Source: Chloroflexota bacterium (lineage in GTDB: Bacteria > Chloroflexota > Limnocylindria > QHBO01). From it: a stretch of DNA of 64,000 bases. The position numbers and the translations under genes are program-made. The notes under the pieces were generated by a model that was given only the letters and a program-made list of their open reading frames with translations, was not told the DNA's origin and did not search any database. Shown in pieces: positions 26,741 to 35,444 of the stretch (its first letter is position 1; every line of letters starts with the position of its first letter). The stretch lies in contig JBBDXT010000004.1 of NCBI GenBank assembly GCA_040902225.1, positions 702,965-766,964 of the forward strand. The letters run 5' to 3'.

Positions 26741-28405
26741 TCAGACCTCCATCACGATCGGCAGGATCATCGGCCGTCGCTTGGTGCGCTCGAAGAAGTA
26801 CCGCGAGAGGGTATCGCGGATCTTCGTCTTCAGATAGCCGACCTCGGCGGCATGGGCGTCCGCAACCGGCTGCAGCAGGGCCTCGGTCAGGTGCTGGCAG
26901 GCGGCCGCCATGACCGGATCGTCCGGATCGGAGAGGAAACCGCGCCCGACCAGGTCGGGGCCCGAGACGGCCTGCCCCGTGGCGCGGTCGACAGTGAGGG
27001 CGACCATCACCACGCCGTCAGAGGCGAGGGCGCGGCGGTCACGCAGCACGACCCCGTCGACCCCATCGATGGCGGCGATGCCGTCGACCAGGACCGCTCC
27101 GGCCGGAACCGAGCCGGCCAGCCGCGCCCGGGTACCGTCGAACTCGACCACCTGGCCGTTCTCCAGTACGAAGATGCCGTCGACCGGAACGCCGGCCCCC
27201 TCGGCCAGCAGCCCGTGCTGCACGAGCATCCGGTACTCGCCGTGGACCGGGATGAAGTTCCGCGGCTTCACCAGGCCGAGCATCAGCTTCAGCTCCTCGC
27301 GGGAGCCGTGGCCAGATACGTGGCAGTGCACCAGCGGCTCGTAGTGGACCATCGCCCCCTCCTTGAAGAGGTTGTCGATCGTCTTGGCGACCGCCTCCTC
27401 GTTGCCGGGGATCGGCGAGGCCGAGATGATGACGGTGTCGCCCGGCTCGATCGTGATGTTCCGATGGTCGCGGTTGCTCATCCGGGTCAGGCCGGACATC
27501 GGCTCACCCTGCGAGCCGGTGGTCATGACCACCAGCTTGTCCTTGGGGAGGCGTTGGAGCCCGTCCTTGCCGCTCAGGGTCCCGTCGCGCGGGTCCAGGT
27601 AGCCGAGCTCGAGCGCGATCGCGATGTTCTGCTCCATGCTGCGCCCCAGCGCCACCATCTTCCGGCCGCTGGCCCAGGCGGCGTCGAGCACCTGCTGCAC
27701 GCGACCGATGTTGCTCGCGAAGGTGGCGACGATGACGCGCCCGCTCGCCTCCCGGACGAGCTGGTTGAGCGAGTCACCCACCGTCTTCTCGGAGAGGGTG
27801 TAGCCCTCGCGCTCGGCCCGTGTCGAGTCGGAGAGGAGGAACTCGACGCCGTGATTGCCGATCTCGGCGATGAGGCCAAGGTCGGCGCGGCGGCCATCGG
27901 GCGGGGTGTGGTCGAACTTGAAGTCGCCGGTATGCACCACCGAGCCGAGCGGGGTCTTGATCGCGAAGCCCATCCCGTCCGGGATCGAATGGTTGACGCG
28001 GAATGGCGTGATGGCGAAGGCGCCGATGCGGAACTCGACCGCCGGCTCGACCACCTCCAGCCGGGTCTGGCCCAGCAGCCTGTGCTCCTTCAGTTTGCCG
28101 GTCACCAAGCCGGCGGTCAGGCGGCTGGTGTAGATCGGGGTGCCGGGGATCTGCGGCAGGACGTAGGGCAGCCCACCGGTGTGGTCCTCGTGCCCGTGGG
28201 TCAGCAGGATGGCTCGGACCCGGTCGCGGTTCTCGCGCAGGTACGTCACGTCCGGGATGACGAGGTCGATCCCGAGCATCTCCGGCTCCGGGAAGGCAAG
28301 TCCGCAGTCGACGACCAGGATCTCCCCGGCCGCCTCGATGACGGTGATGTTCTTGCCGACCTCGCCCACCCCGCCGAGCGGAATGATGCGAAGAGTGTCT
28401 GGCAT
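26741..28405 (-). CDS. rnj: Ribonuclease J
   Basis: RNase J is a metallo-beta-lactamase/beta-CASP enzyme with 5'-3' exonuclease and endonuclease activity on RNA. The 554-residue product has the metal motifs LTHGHEDHTGG near residue 70, VNHSIPDG near residue 138, HTGDFKFD near residue 158, and the beta-CASP motifs including SGHGSREELK near residue 360 and PVHGEYRML near residue 383. It lies three genes after rpsO and directly after udg in the same operon as pnp, which groups 5'-3' and 3'-5' RNA decay. ATG 28405 is seven bases after the udg stop. Confidence 0.97.
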   Translation of the reverse strand: MPDTLRIIPLGGVGEVGKNITVIEAAGEILVVDCGLAFPEPEMLGIDLVIPDVTYLRENRDRVRAILLTHGHEDHTGGLPYVLPQIPGTPIYTSRLTAGLVTGKLKEHRLLGQTRLEVVEPAVEFRIGAFAITPFRVNHSIPDGMGFAIKTPLGSVVHTGDFKFDHTPPDGRRADLGLIAEIGNHGVEFLLSDSTRAEREGYTLSEKTVGDSLNQLVREASGRVIVATFASNIGRVQQVLDAAWASGRKMVALGRSMEQNIAIALELGYLDPRDGTLSGKDGLQRLPKDKLVVMTTGSQGEPMSGLTRMSNRDHRNITIEPGDTVIISASPIPGNEEAVAKTIDNLFKEGAMVHYEPLVHCHVSGHGSREELKLMLGLVKPRNFIPVHGEYRMLVQHGLLAEGAGVPVDGIFVLENGQVVEFDGTRARLAGSVPAGAVLVDGIAAIDGVDGVVLRDRRALASDGVVMVALTVDRATGQAVSGPDLVGRGFLSDPDDPVMAAACQHLTEALLQPVADAHAAEVGYLKTKIRDTLSRYFFERTKRRPMILPIVMEV

Positions 28406-28412
28406 GGTGCTC

Positions 28413-29081
28413 CTAGAAGAGGGTCATCTGTTCGGCGTCGTCGGTCTCAGCCGTCGGCGCCGGTGGCGCCGGTTCGGGCGGGATCGACTGGACCGATTCC
28501 GTCCGCTCGGCTTCGATCACCTCGCGGGCGGCGAGCAGCGCCGCCGGCAGGCCACGCATATCTGCGAAGAGCGTCTCCCGCAACGAGGACTGGTGCAGCG
28601 CCGCAGCAGGATGGTACATCGGGAAAACAAAGCGGCCGCCCGATCGCCGCAGCCGGCCGTGCACCTCGCCGATGCGGGCATCGGGCAAGTAGCGACGCAG
28701 CGAGTGGCGCCCCAGGGTGACGATCACGGCCGGATCGAGCGCCGCCTCCTGACGGTCGAGGTAGGGACGGCAGGCGGCGATCTCCTCAGGCTCGGGGTCG
28801 CGGTTGCCCGGCGGCCGGCACTTCACCACGTTGGCGATGAAGACGTGCTCGCGCGCCCAGCCGATCGACCCGAGCAGCTCGTCCAGCAGCTCGCCCGCAG
28901 GTCCCACGAACGGTCGCCCGGTCGCGTCCTCACGGGCGCCAGGTCCCTCCCCCACCAGCAGCACGTCGCTCAGCGGGTTCCCCTCTCCGGGGACGGTCTG
29001 GTTCCGGCCGACGTGGAGGGGGCAGCGAGTGCAGCCACTGACCTCGGTCGCAACCTCAGAGAGGAGTTCCTTGGCCCCCAT
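28413..29081 (-). CDS. udg: Type 4 (Fe-S) uracil-DNA glycosylase
   Basis: This family removes uracil from DNA at the start of base excision repair. The 222-residue product has four Cys ligands for a [4Fe-4S] cluster (Cys17, Cys20, Cys88, Cys104), the GEGPGAREDATGRPF active-site loop near residue 44, NVVKCRPPGNR near residue 84 and the MYHPAA motif near residue 155. The C-terminal 40 residues are Pro/Glu/Ala-rich and end EQMTLF, which resembles a sliding-clamp-binding tail. The gene sits between pnp and rnj with gaps of 5-7 bases. Confidence 0.94.
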   Translation of the reverse strand: MGAKELLSEVATEVSGCTRCPLHVGRNQTVPGEGNPLSDVLLVGEGPGAREDATGRPFVGPAGELLDELLGSIGWAREHVFIANVVKCRPPGNRDPEPEEIAACRPYLDRQEAALDPAVIVTLGRHSLRRYLPDARIGEVHGRLRRSGGRFVFPMYHPAAALHQSSLRETLFADMRGLPAALLAAREVIEAERTESVQSIPPEPAPPAPTAETDDAEQMTLF

Positions 29082-29086
29082 CGCCG

Positions 29087-31693
29087 TCAGGACTCTTCGC
29101 GGACGCCTGCCTTGGCCATGTGCCGCTCCATCGCCGCGCGGCGGCTCAGGTTGACGCGGCCCATGCGGTCGATCTCGGTCACCACCACCATCAGCTCGTC
29201 GCCGACGGCGACCACGTCCTCGACCTGCGCCACCCGATAGTCGGCCAGCTGGCTGATGTGCACCAGCCCCTCCTTGCCGGGCATGATCTCGACGAACGCG
29301 CCGAAGTTCATGATGCGGGTCACCTTGCCGAGGTACTCCTTGCCGACCTCGACGTCCTTGGTGAGGCCCTCGATCCAGGCGATCGCCTTCTTGGCGTTCT
29401 CCTCCGAGACCGACGCGATCTGGATGGTGCCGTCGTCCTCGACATTGATCTGGGTGCCGGTCTCGGCGACGATCTGACGGATCACCTTGCCACCGGAGCC
29501 GATCACGTCCCGGATCTTGTCGATCGGGATCTTGATGGTCGTGATCCGCGGCGCGTACGGCGACAGCTCACTGCGGCTGGCGCTGATGACCGCGGTCATC
29601 TTGTCGAGGATGAAGAGCCGTGCGACGCGGGCCTGCTCCAGGGCGTCGCGCATCACCGCCATCGGGATGCCGCCCACTTTGATGTCCATCTGCAGCGCGG
29701 TCACGCCCTCGGCGGTGCCCGCCACCTTGAAGTCCATGTCGCCGTAGGCATCTTCCTTGCCGCTGATGTCGGTCAGCACCGCGTGCCGGCCGGTGGCGGT
29801 GTCGGAGATGAGGCCCATCGCCGCCCCGGCGACTGGGGCCTTGATCGGCACCCCGGCGTCCATCAACGCCAGCGTCGATCCGCAGGTGCTGGCCATGGAG
29901 GTCGAGCCGTTGGAGGAGACAACCTCACTCACCACGCGCATGGCGTAGGGGAACTCCTCCGCGGACGGGAGGACCGGCAGCAGGGCCCGCTCGGCGAGCG
30001 CACCGTGGCCGATCTCGCGCCGGCCAGGCCCGCGCATGGGCCGCGCCTCGCCGACCGAGTAGGGAGGGAAGTTGTAGTGGTGCATGTACCGCTTCTCGGT
30101 CTCCGGTGCGATCGTGTCGAGGCGCTGCACATCGGACGACGGTCCGAGGGTCGCGATCGAGAGAGCCTGCGTCTGCCCGCGGGTGAAGAGGCCGGAGCCG
30201 TGCGTGCGCGGCAGCACGCCGACCTCGACGCTGATCGGTCGAATGGTGGTCGTGTCGCGTCCGTCGAGGCGAATGTTCTCCGACAGCACCAGCTCCCGCG
30301 AGGTGGCCTTGGTCAGGACATCCATCAGCCCCGAGCCGATACCGTGCTGGCGACGGATGTCCTCCATCCGCTCGCCCTGCTCGGCGCGGTTGTAGTCGGA
30401 TCGGCTGCGCCGGATCTCGGATGCGATGTCGGTGCGGATCGCCTCGAGCCGCTCGGCGAGACCGCTGGTCAGGTCGATGAAGAGCTCGGCGGCCGCCTCG
30501 GCGTCGGGCATCGCCCGGTGCGCGGCGCCGTGGTCACGTCCGAAGACGAAGCGCACTAGGTCGGCGAGCTTGTAGCTGCCGGCATCGGGGTAGAGCTGGT
30601 AGGCCAGCTCGAGGGTGTCGTAGACAGCCGCGGGCTGCCAGTTGGCATCGTGCGGCATGTGGCGGAGCAAGAACGGGAGGTCGAAGCCCACGTTATGGGC
30701 GACCACCGGCGCCTCACCGACCCAGGCCGCGAACTTGGTCAGCACCTCCGCCGCGGTGGGAGCCTTGTCGACGTCGCCGTCGCTCAGGCCGTGGATCTGG
30801 TGCCCCACGATCGCGCGCCCCGGATTCACCAGCGACTCGAAGCGGTCGACCACCTTGCCGTCCTGCACACGCAAGGCGGCCAGGTCGACGATGTAGCCGT
30901 TCTCCGGCTTCATGGCGGTGGTCTCGAGGTCGAACACGACGAACTCGGCCTTGGCGTCGCCGAGCGCCTTCCCCAGCTTCACGATCGAATCGGCCTTGGG
31001 ACCGAGGAACGGGACCTTCTTGGGCTTGCCGGCCGTGGCCGCCAGCTTCTCCTGAAGGTCGATGCTGTGCTGCAGCTCGGCATGCGCGTACTCGATCGCA
31101 TCGGCCATGACCGTCTCGGACAGGATCTTGGCTCCCGCCTCGACCATCATCACGGCCTCGCGGGTGCCGGCCACGACAAGGTCCAGCTGGCTGTCGTTCA
31201 GCTGGGTGTTGGTCGGGTTGGTGACGAAGGCGCCGTCGATATAGCCGACGCGCACCGCCCCGACGGGGCCCAGGAACGGGATGCTGCTGATGGCCAGCGC
31301 GGCCGATGCCCCGTTGATGGCCAGGATGTCGGGATCGTTCTCCTGGTCGGTCGAGAGGACCGTCAGGACGATCTGCACCTCCTGCTTATACCCCTTCGGG
31401 AAGAGCGGCCGTATCGGCCGGTCGGTGAGGCGCATCGCCAGGATGGCCGCCTCGGACGGCCGCGATTCGCGCTTGATGAAGCCGCCTGGGATCTTGCCCG
31501 CGGCGTACATGCGCTCCTCAAAGTCGATCGTCATGGGGAAGAAGTCGATCCCCTCGCGCGGCTGCGCGGAGACCGCCGTCGCCAGCAGCACGGTGTCGCC
31601 ATAGCGCACGAGCACCGCGCCGTCGGCCTGCTCGGCGAGCTTGCCCGCCTCGAACGAGAAGGGCTGGCCGCCGAAGTCGGCCTCTACTTTCAT
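29087..31693 (-). CDS. pnp: Polynucleotide phosphorylase with inserted DEDDh exonuclease domain
   Basis: PNPase degrades RNA from the 3' end with phosphate. This one has 868 residues instead of the usual 700 or so. Order: first RNase PH domain (about 1-205), start of the helical linker ending near AGKPKK (residue 226), a DnaQ-like domain (about 248-411), the rest of the linker (412-465), the second RNase PH domain (about 470-700) with LFTRGQTQ and [11 protein letters not shown], a KH domain with [11 protein letters not shown] near residue 730, and an S1 domain (about 787-853). Removing the insert restores a normal PNPase. ATG 31693 has GGAGG 11 bases upstream. The gene is between rpsO and udg. 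Confidence 0.96.
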   Translation of the reverse strand: MKVEADFGGQPFSFEAGKLAEQADGAVLVRYGDTVLLATAVSAQPREGIDFFPMTIDFEERMYAAGKIPGGFIKRESRPSEAAILAMRLTDRPIRPLFPKGYKQEVQIVLTVLSTDQENDPDILAINGASAALAISSIPFLGPVGAVRVGYIDGAFVTNPTNTQLNDSQLDLVVAGTREAVMMVEAGAKILSETVMADAIEYAHAELQHSIDLQEKLAATAGKPKKVPFLGPKADSIVKLGKALGDAKAEFVVFDLETTAMKPENGYIVDLAALRVQDGKVVDRFESLVNPGRAIVGHQIHGLSDGDVDKAPTAAEVLTKFAAWVGEAPVVAHNVGFDLPFLLRHMPHDANWQPAAVYDTLELAYQLYPDAGSYKLADLVRFVFGRDHGAAHRAMPDAEAAAELFIDLTSGLAERLEAIRTDIASEIRRSRSDYNRAEQGERMEDIRRQHGIGSGLMDVLTKATSRELVLSENIRLDGRDTTTIRPISVEVGVLPRTHGSGLFTRGQTQALSIATLGPSSDVQRLDTIAPETEKRYMHHYNFPPYSVGEARPMRGPGRREIGHGALAERALLPVLPSAEEFPYAMRVVSEVVSSNGSTSMASTCGSTLALMDAGVPIKAPVAGAAMGLISDTATGRHAVLTDISGKEDAYGDMDFKVAGTAEGVTALQMDIKVGGIPMAVMRDALEQARVARLFILDKMTAVISASRSELSPYAPRITTIKIPIDKIRDVIGSGGKVIRQIVAETGTQINVEDDGTIQIASVSEENAKKAIAWIEGLTKDVEVGKEYLGKVTRIMNFGAFVEIMPGKEGLVHISQLADYRVAQVEDVVAVGDELMVVVTEIDRMGRVNLSRRAAMERHMAKAGVREES
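30461..30952 (-). other. DEDDh 3'-5' exonuclease domain inside PNPase
   Basis: Residues 248-411 of the PNPase form a complete DnaQ/RNase T-type domain. ExoI is FDLETT (Asp255, Glu257), ExoII is AHNVGFD (Asp338) and ExoIII is HRAMPDAEA (His392, Asp397), so all five DEDDh residues are present. The domain is in frame with no stop, has the same codon use as its flanks, and enters in the helical linker where the fold tolerates insertions. Substrate (short RNA, structured 3' ends or DNA) cannot be read from sequence. Confidence 0.95.
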
Positions 31694-31818
31694 TGCCACT
31701 GATTCCTCCAGATGTCCTGGTGATGCCATGCGACCCGGCGCTCGGCCCGCACACGAACCCCGATCAGCTCGAGGTGGCGGGCGGCGGCCTTTGCAGGCGC
31801 GGATGGCTGATGATTGGC

Positions 31819-31835
31819 GGATGCGATTGGCATCC
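31819..31835 (-). promoter_or_regulatory. Hairpin in the pnp leader
   Basis: A perfect 6-bp stem (31819-31824 with 31830-31835) with a 5-nt loop lies in the rpsO-pnp gap, about 125 nt before pnp. It could be part of an autoregulatory leader. Confidence 0.35.
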
Positions 31836-31860
31836 ATGGGTCCGGCCGGGATGCTGGGCC

Positions 31861-31892
31861 GGAGTCAGGCGAAACCGGGGCAATCTGACTCC
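31861..31892 (-). promoter_or_regulatory. Hairpin 28 nt after rpsO
   Basis: A perfect 8-bp stem (31861-31868 with 31885-31892) closes a 16-nt loop just downstream of rpsO. There is no T tract. The place equals that of the rpsO-pnp processing/terminator structures in E. coli, so it may protect the rpsO 3' end or be a processing site. Confidence 0.45.
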
Positions 31893-31919
31893 CGGGTCGT
31901 CGTTGTGACGAGTGCGTGA

Positions 31920-32189
31920 TTAGCGGCGCAGGCCCAGTCGACCGATCACCGCGCGGTAGCGATCCACGTCGTTGCGGACGAGGTAGGCCAGCAGCCTTCG
32001 GCGCTGACCGACGAGCTTGAGCAGCCCGCGGCGCGAATGGTTGTCGTTCTGGTAGGTGCGCAGGTGCTCGGTCAGCGACTTGATGCGCTCGGTGAGGAGC
32101 GCGATCTGCACCTCGGGGGATCCGGTATCGCCATCGTGTGTGGCGTAGTCGTCCATGATCGCGCTCTTTGTGTCTCCAGCGAGCGGCAC
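31920..32189 (-). CDS. rpsO: Ribosomal protein uS15
   Basis: uS15 is a primary 16S rRNA-binding protein of the 30S subunit. The 89-residue product has exactly the usual length and holds [19 protein letters not shown] and [17 protein letters not shown], the rRNA-binding core. GTG 32189 is chosen because GGAGG stands five bases upstream and this start yields the canonical length; a further upstream ATG would add eight residues and lacks a site. It is followed by a 226-nt gap with hairpins and then pnp, the widespread rpsO-pnp arrangement. Confidence 0.97.
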   Translation of the reverse strand: MPLAGDTKSAIMDDYATHDGDTGSPEVQIALLTERIKSLTEHLRTYQNDNHSRRGLLKLVGQRRRLLAYLVRNDVDRYRAVIGRLGLRR

Positions 32190-32225
32190 GTATTCCTCCA
32201 CTTTTCTTTCCACTTTTCGCGTTGC

Positions 32226-32234
32226 ATCGTACCA
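32226..32234 (-). promoter_or_regulatory. Extended -10 element for rpsO
   Basis: Read on the minus strand, TGGTACGAT (TGn plus TACGAT) lies about 40 nt before the rpsO start. No clear -35 hexamer is present. Confidence 0.4.
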
Positions 32235-32270
32235 GACCGAGGCCCTCGACGCCGATCGGCCGACCTCCGC

Positions 32271-33212
32271 TCAGCTCATCCCGAGCACGGCGCGACCCAG
32301 CTCAGCGTCACGCCGCATCTGGGCTACCAGGGCGCCGGCGTCCGCGAAGCGCTGCTCGTCGCGCAGTCGCGCGAGCAGCTCGACCCCGAGCCGCACTCCG
32401 TACAGGTAGCCGTCGAAGTCGAGCAGGTGGACCTCCGTCAGCACGACTGCGCCGTCGTGGAAGGTCGGACGGGTGCCGACGCTGATCAGCGCCGGGTGAC
32501 CGGCCGCGACGCCAGTGCCCGCCTCCGTGACCCGACCGGCGTAGATGCCGAGCGATGGCATCGCGGGGACATAGTCGAAGCGCAGGTTGGCGGTGGGAAA
32601 ACCCAGTTCGCGGCCGCGTCGATCCCCCCCCACCACGATCCCCTCCAGGTATGGCACGACTCCCAGTGCTCGCGCCGCCTCCACCTCTCCGTCTGCGATC
32701 GTCGCGCGGATGCGGGTCGAGGAGACGATCGCGCCATCCACCACGACCGGCTCCACCAGTCGGACCGCAAAGCCCCGTTCGACGCCGAGTTGCTGCGTGC
32801 GGGCGGCCGTGCCTCCCCGATCGCGGCCGAAGGCGCTGCGCGAGGACATCGTCAGGCCGCCGACTGACACCCCGGGCGCCAGGGCGTCGAGAAAGGCCTC
32901 GGCACTGAGCTCTCGAACAGCCTCGTCAAAACGGATCAGGATGGCCCGGTCCACCAGTGCCTCGATCCGCGAGAGGTTCACGGCGGGCGGTGCCAGGCGC
33001 GCCACGCTCGCCCCGGGTCGCAGCACCTCGTCGGGAGGCGGGTCGAAGACCAGTGCAAGGCTGGTCATCCCACCCTCTGCGGCCGCGTGGCGGGTCGCTT
33101 CGAGGATTGCCCGGTGGCCGAGGTGCATGCCATCGAAGACGCCCAGGGTGACCACCGCCCGGCCGACCTCCGGCAGGTCGGCCAGCCCGACTGCGCGTGG
33201 CTCGCCACTCAC
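32271..33212 (-). CDS. ribF: Bifunctional riboflavin kinase/FAD synthetase RibF
   Basis: RibF phosphorylates riboflavin to FMN and adenylates FMN to FAD. The 313-residue product has the N-terminal adenylyltransferase part with LGVFDGMHLGH near residue 23 and STRIR near residue 164, then the riboflavin-kinase barrel with GRELGFPTANL near residue 200 and the PTFHDG and LLDFDGYLYG motifs. GTG 33212 overlaps the truB stop by four bases. The gene stands between truB and rpsO, a conserved neighbourhood. Confidence 0.96.
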   Translation of the reverse strand: MSGEPRAVGLADLPEVGRAVVTLGVFDGMHLGHRAILEATRHAAAEGGMTSLALVFDPPPDEVLRPGASVARLAPPAVNLSRIEALVDRAILIRFDEAVRELSAEAFLDALAPGVSVGGLTMSSRSAFGRDRGGTAARTQQLGVERGFAVRLVEPVVVDGAIVSSTRIRATIADGEVEAARALGVVPYLEGIVVGGDRRGRELGFPTANLRFDYVPAMPSLGIYAGRVTEAGTGVAAGHPALISVGTRPTFHDGAVVLTEVHLLDFDGYLYGVRLGVELLARLRDEQRFADAGALVAQMRRDAELGRAVLGMS

Positions 33213-34096
33213 GCGGCGCCCGACGTTTCGATCACGGTGCGCGGCTCGAGCAGGCCGTCACGCAGCATGCCGATGCCGAGCAGCTCGCCGTCGCCGAAGA
33301 CTGCGTGGCGTCCGCCACCTACGCTCCCCTGCAGCTGCACCGGCGACCCGTGCACGAAGCGGCCAGCCGCCTCGGCATCCAGGCGCAGCTCCGGCAGGTG
33401 CAGGAGTGGCCCCACCGGGAGGATCGCTTCCGCCAGCCGACCAGCCGTGGCCAGCGTCTCGAGGAGGCTGGGCGTGACCCCGTCGGCGGCCCGCAGGCCG
33501 GCCGCCTCCGTCCGTCGCAGGGCGTGCAGGTGGCCGCCGCAGCCAAGCCGATCGCCGAGATCGCGCGCGATGGACCGGATGTAGGTGCCCGGACCGCAGC
33601 GAATGTCGCATCGCAGGTCGAGCCAACCCTCGCCACGTTCTGATCCGAGGATGTCGATGGCTTCCACTGTCACACTGCGCGGCGCTGCCTCGACCGGGTT
33701 CCCGGCCCGCGCCGCGCGGTGCGCGACCACGCCTCCCGTCTTGCGGGCCGAGAAGGCCGGCGGACGCTGCTCGAAGGTCCCCACGAACGAAGCCAGCCCG
33801 GCGCTGACGGCCACCGTGTCGGGTGGCGAGCCGACCACCTCGAGGGGCCCCTGCGCGTCATCGGTGACGGACCGTATGCCAAGGCGAATGACCGCCTCGT
33901 AGCGCTTCGGGCCGCCGGTCAGGTCGTCGCTGAAGCGGGTGGCGGCGCCGACCAGGATCGGCAGCACGCCGGAAGCCAGCGGGTCGAGGGTGCCGGCGTG
34001 TCCGATGCGACGCATGCCGCTGAGCCGGCGCACCAGGTCGACCATGTCGTGTGATGTCGGCCCGACCGGCTTGTCGAGGTTAACGACCCCGAGCAT
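33209..34096 (-). CDS. truB: tRNA pseudouridine(55) synthase TruB
   Basis: TruB isomerises U55 in the T-loop of tRNAs. The 295-residue product starts LGVVNLDKPVGPTSHD and carries the catalytic Asp in GHAGTLDPLASG near residue 42, the RYEAVIRLG strand, CGPGTYIRSIARDLG near residue 175 and a C-terminal PUA-like part. ATG 34096 gives the canonical N-terminus and overlaps the nrnA end by 17 bases. The operon order infB-rbfA-nrnA-truB-ribF-rpsO is typical for Gram-positive-like and Chloroflexota genomes. Confidence 0.97.
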   Translation of the reverse strand: MLGVVNLDKPVGPTSHDMVDLVRRLSGMRRIGHAGTLDPLASGVLPILVGAATRFSDDLTGGPKRYEAVIRLGIRSVTDDAQGPLEVVGSPPDTVAVSAGLASFVGTFEQRPPAFSARKTGGVVAHRAARAGNPVEAAPRSVTVEAIDILGSERGEGWLDLRCDIRCGPGTYIRSIARDLGDRLGCGGHLHALRRTEAAGLRAADGVTPSLLETLATAGRLAEAILPVGPLLHLPELRLDAEAAGRFVHGSPVQLQGSVGGGRHAVFGDGELLGIGMLRDGLLEPRTVIETSGAA

Positions 34097-35057
34097 CGCC
34101 GCGGGCCAGCTCGCGCTCGGCCTCCGCCAGAACCGGCTCGCGGGCGGCATCCAGGGGCTCTGCAACGGTGCAGCCCGCGGCTCGTGCATGACCTCCCCCG
34201 CCGAAGGCCGAGGTGATGGCCACCGCGTCCGCGCGGCCGCTGGTGCGTACGCTGACGCGCGTCTCCTGCGGCCCGACCTCCTTGAAGAGGATCGTCACGT
34301 CGGCCGTCTTGGTCGACGTCAGCAGGTCGATGAACCCCTCCGAGGCGGTGGGCTGCTCGCCGGTGCCGGCCAGCATCGCCGCGGTCATGGAGGCGTACAC
34401 GATTCGGCCGTCAGCACGCTGCTCGATCCCCGCCAGCATGAGGCCCCACAGGGCAAGCGTGCTGAACGGCTTATCGGCGTAGACGGCCCGGTTGATCGCC
34501 GCCAGCGGTGCTCCGGCCTCGACCAGTTCCGCTGCGACGCGCAGCGTGCGCTCGGTGGTATTCGGATGGGCGAACGTGTGCGTGTCCTGCACGATGCCCG
34601 CCAGCAGGGCAGTCGCCAGGTGCTCGTCGAGGGGGACCCCGAGCTCAGGCAAGAGGAGGGTCACCAGCTCGCAGGTGGCGGCCGCCTCGGGGTCGATCCA
34701 GACCGCCTCCCCGTAGCCCGGATTGCTGACGTGGTGGTCGATGTTCACGATGCGCGCCCGCGCGAACCAGTCGGCCTGCTCGGTGACCACCGAGCCGATC
34801 CTGCTCAACTCACCCGCATCGACGACCACGGCCACGTCGGGCTCGAGGGCCGGGCTGCGGCGGACGCGCTCGACCCCCGGCAGAAACGACAGAAAGGGCG
34901 GTGGCGGATCCACGCTCACCACCTCGGCCTGCTTCCCGAGTCTCTCGGCCGCCATGGCGATCGCGATCGCTGCGCCCAGCGTGTCGCCATCGGGGTTCTC
35001 GTGGCAGAACGCCGAGATGCGCTGCGCACCCCGCAGCACCTCGGCGACGTCGAGCAC
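34080..35057 (-). CDS. nrnA: DHH-family nanoRNase/pAp phosphatase NrnA
   Basis: NrnA-type DHH-DHHA1 phosphoesterases degrade 2-5 nt RNAs left by other exonucleases and dephosphorylate pAp; some also cleave cyclic-dinucleotide products. The 325-residue product has HENPDGDTLGAA near residue 20, VVVDAGEL, NIDHHVSN near residue 85 and the DHHA1 motif GGGGHARAAG near residue 290. GTG 35057 overlaps the rbfA stop (TAGTG). It makes a second candidate nanoRNase beside the exonuclease domain in PNPase. Confidence 0.93.
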   Translation of the reverse strand: MLDVAEVLRGAQRISAFCHENPDGDTLGAAIAIAMAAERLGKQAEVVSVDPPPPFLSFLPGVERVRRSPALEPDVAVVVDAGELSRIGSVVTEQADWFARARIVNIDHHVSNPGYGEAVWIDPEAAATCELVTLLLPELGVPLDEHLATALLAGIVQDTHTFAHPNTTERTLRVAAELVEAGAPLAAINRAVYADKPFSTLALWGLMLAGIEQRADGRIVYASMTAAMLAGTGEQPTASEGFIDLLTSTKTADVTILFKEVGPQETRVSVRTSGRADAVAITSAFGGGGHARAAGCTVAEPLDAAREPVLAEAERELARGDARGR

Positions 35058-35434
35058 TATCGCTCCCCCGGCTCGTCCGGCGACGGGTCGGATGAACCCT
35101 CGTCGAGCTCCTGGATGATGCGCAGGACCCGGTCGCCCGAGGCGATCGAATCGTCCTCGCGAACGCTGAGCTCGGGCACGTGGCGCAGGGAGAGACGCTC
35201 GCCGAGCCGGCGGCGCAGCCACGGGGTGGCCACGCGCAGGGCGCCCATCGTGCGCTCGCGTTCGAGATCGCTGCCGAGCACGCTCACCCAGACCCGGGCG
35301 TGACCAAGGTCGCGGGCCGTCTGGACCCGGGTGATCGTTGCGAATCCCAGGCGTGGATCCTTCATCTCGCGCTGGATGAGATCCATCAGCTCCTGGCGGA
35401 TCTGGCTGTCGAGCCGATCGGTCCGCTGGCTCAT
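35057..35434 (-). CDS. rbfA: Ribosome-binding factor A
   Basis: RbfA assists late maturation of the 30S subunit near the 5' end of 16S rRNA. The 125-residue product begins MSQRTDRLDSQIRQEL, contains KDPRLGFATITRV near residue 25 and the KH-like core, and ends with an acidic tail after LRIIQELDEG. It lies ten bases after infB and is coupled to nrnA. The usual length is 110-130 residues. Confidence 0.95.
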   Translation of the reverse strand: MSQRTDRLDSQIRQELMDLIQREMKDPRLGFATITRVQTARDLGHARVWVSVLGSDLERERTMGALRVATPWLRRRLGERLSLRHVPELSVREDDSIASGDRVLRIIQELDEGSSDPSPDEPGER

Positions 35435-35444
35435 CGGCGGCGGG

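Noticed and set aside
24682-26913. 743-codon open frame on the plus strand over ftsK
   Set aside because: Antisense shadow of ftsK; rich in His, Arg and Asp with no motif.
30461-30952. PNPase insert as a separate gene or assembly artefact
   Set aside because: The frame is continuous, both borders lie in the linker, codon use matches and no start or ribosome-binding site precedes the domain.
31694-31837. Extended PNPase N-terminus of 48 further residues
   Set aside because: GGAGG precedes the ATG at 31693, and the residues after it match the normal PNPase start.
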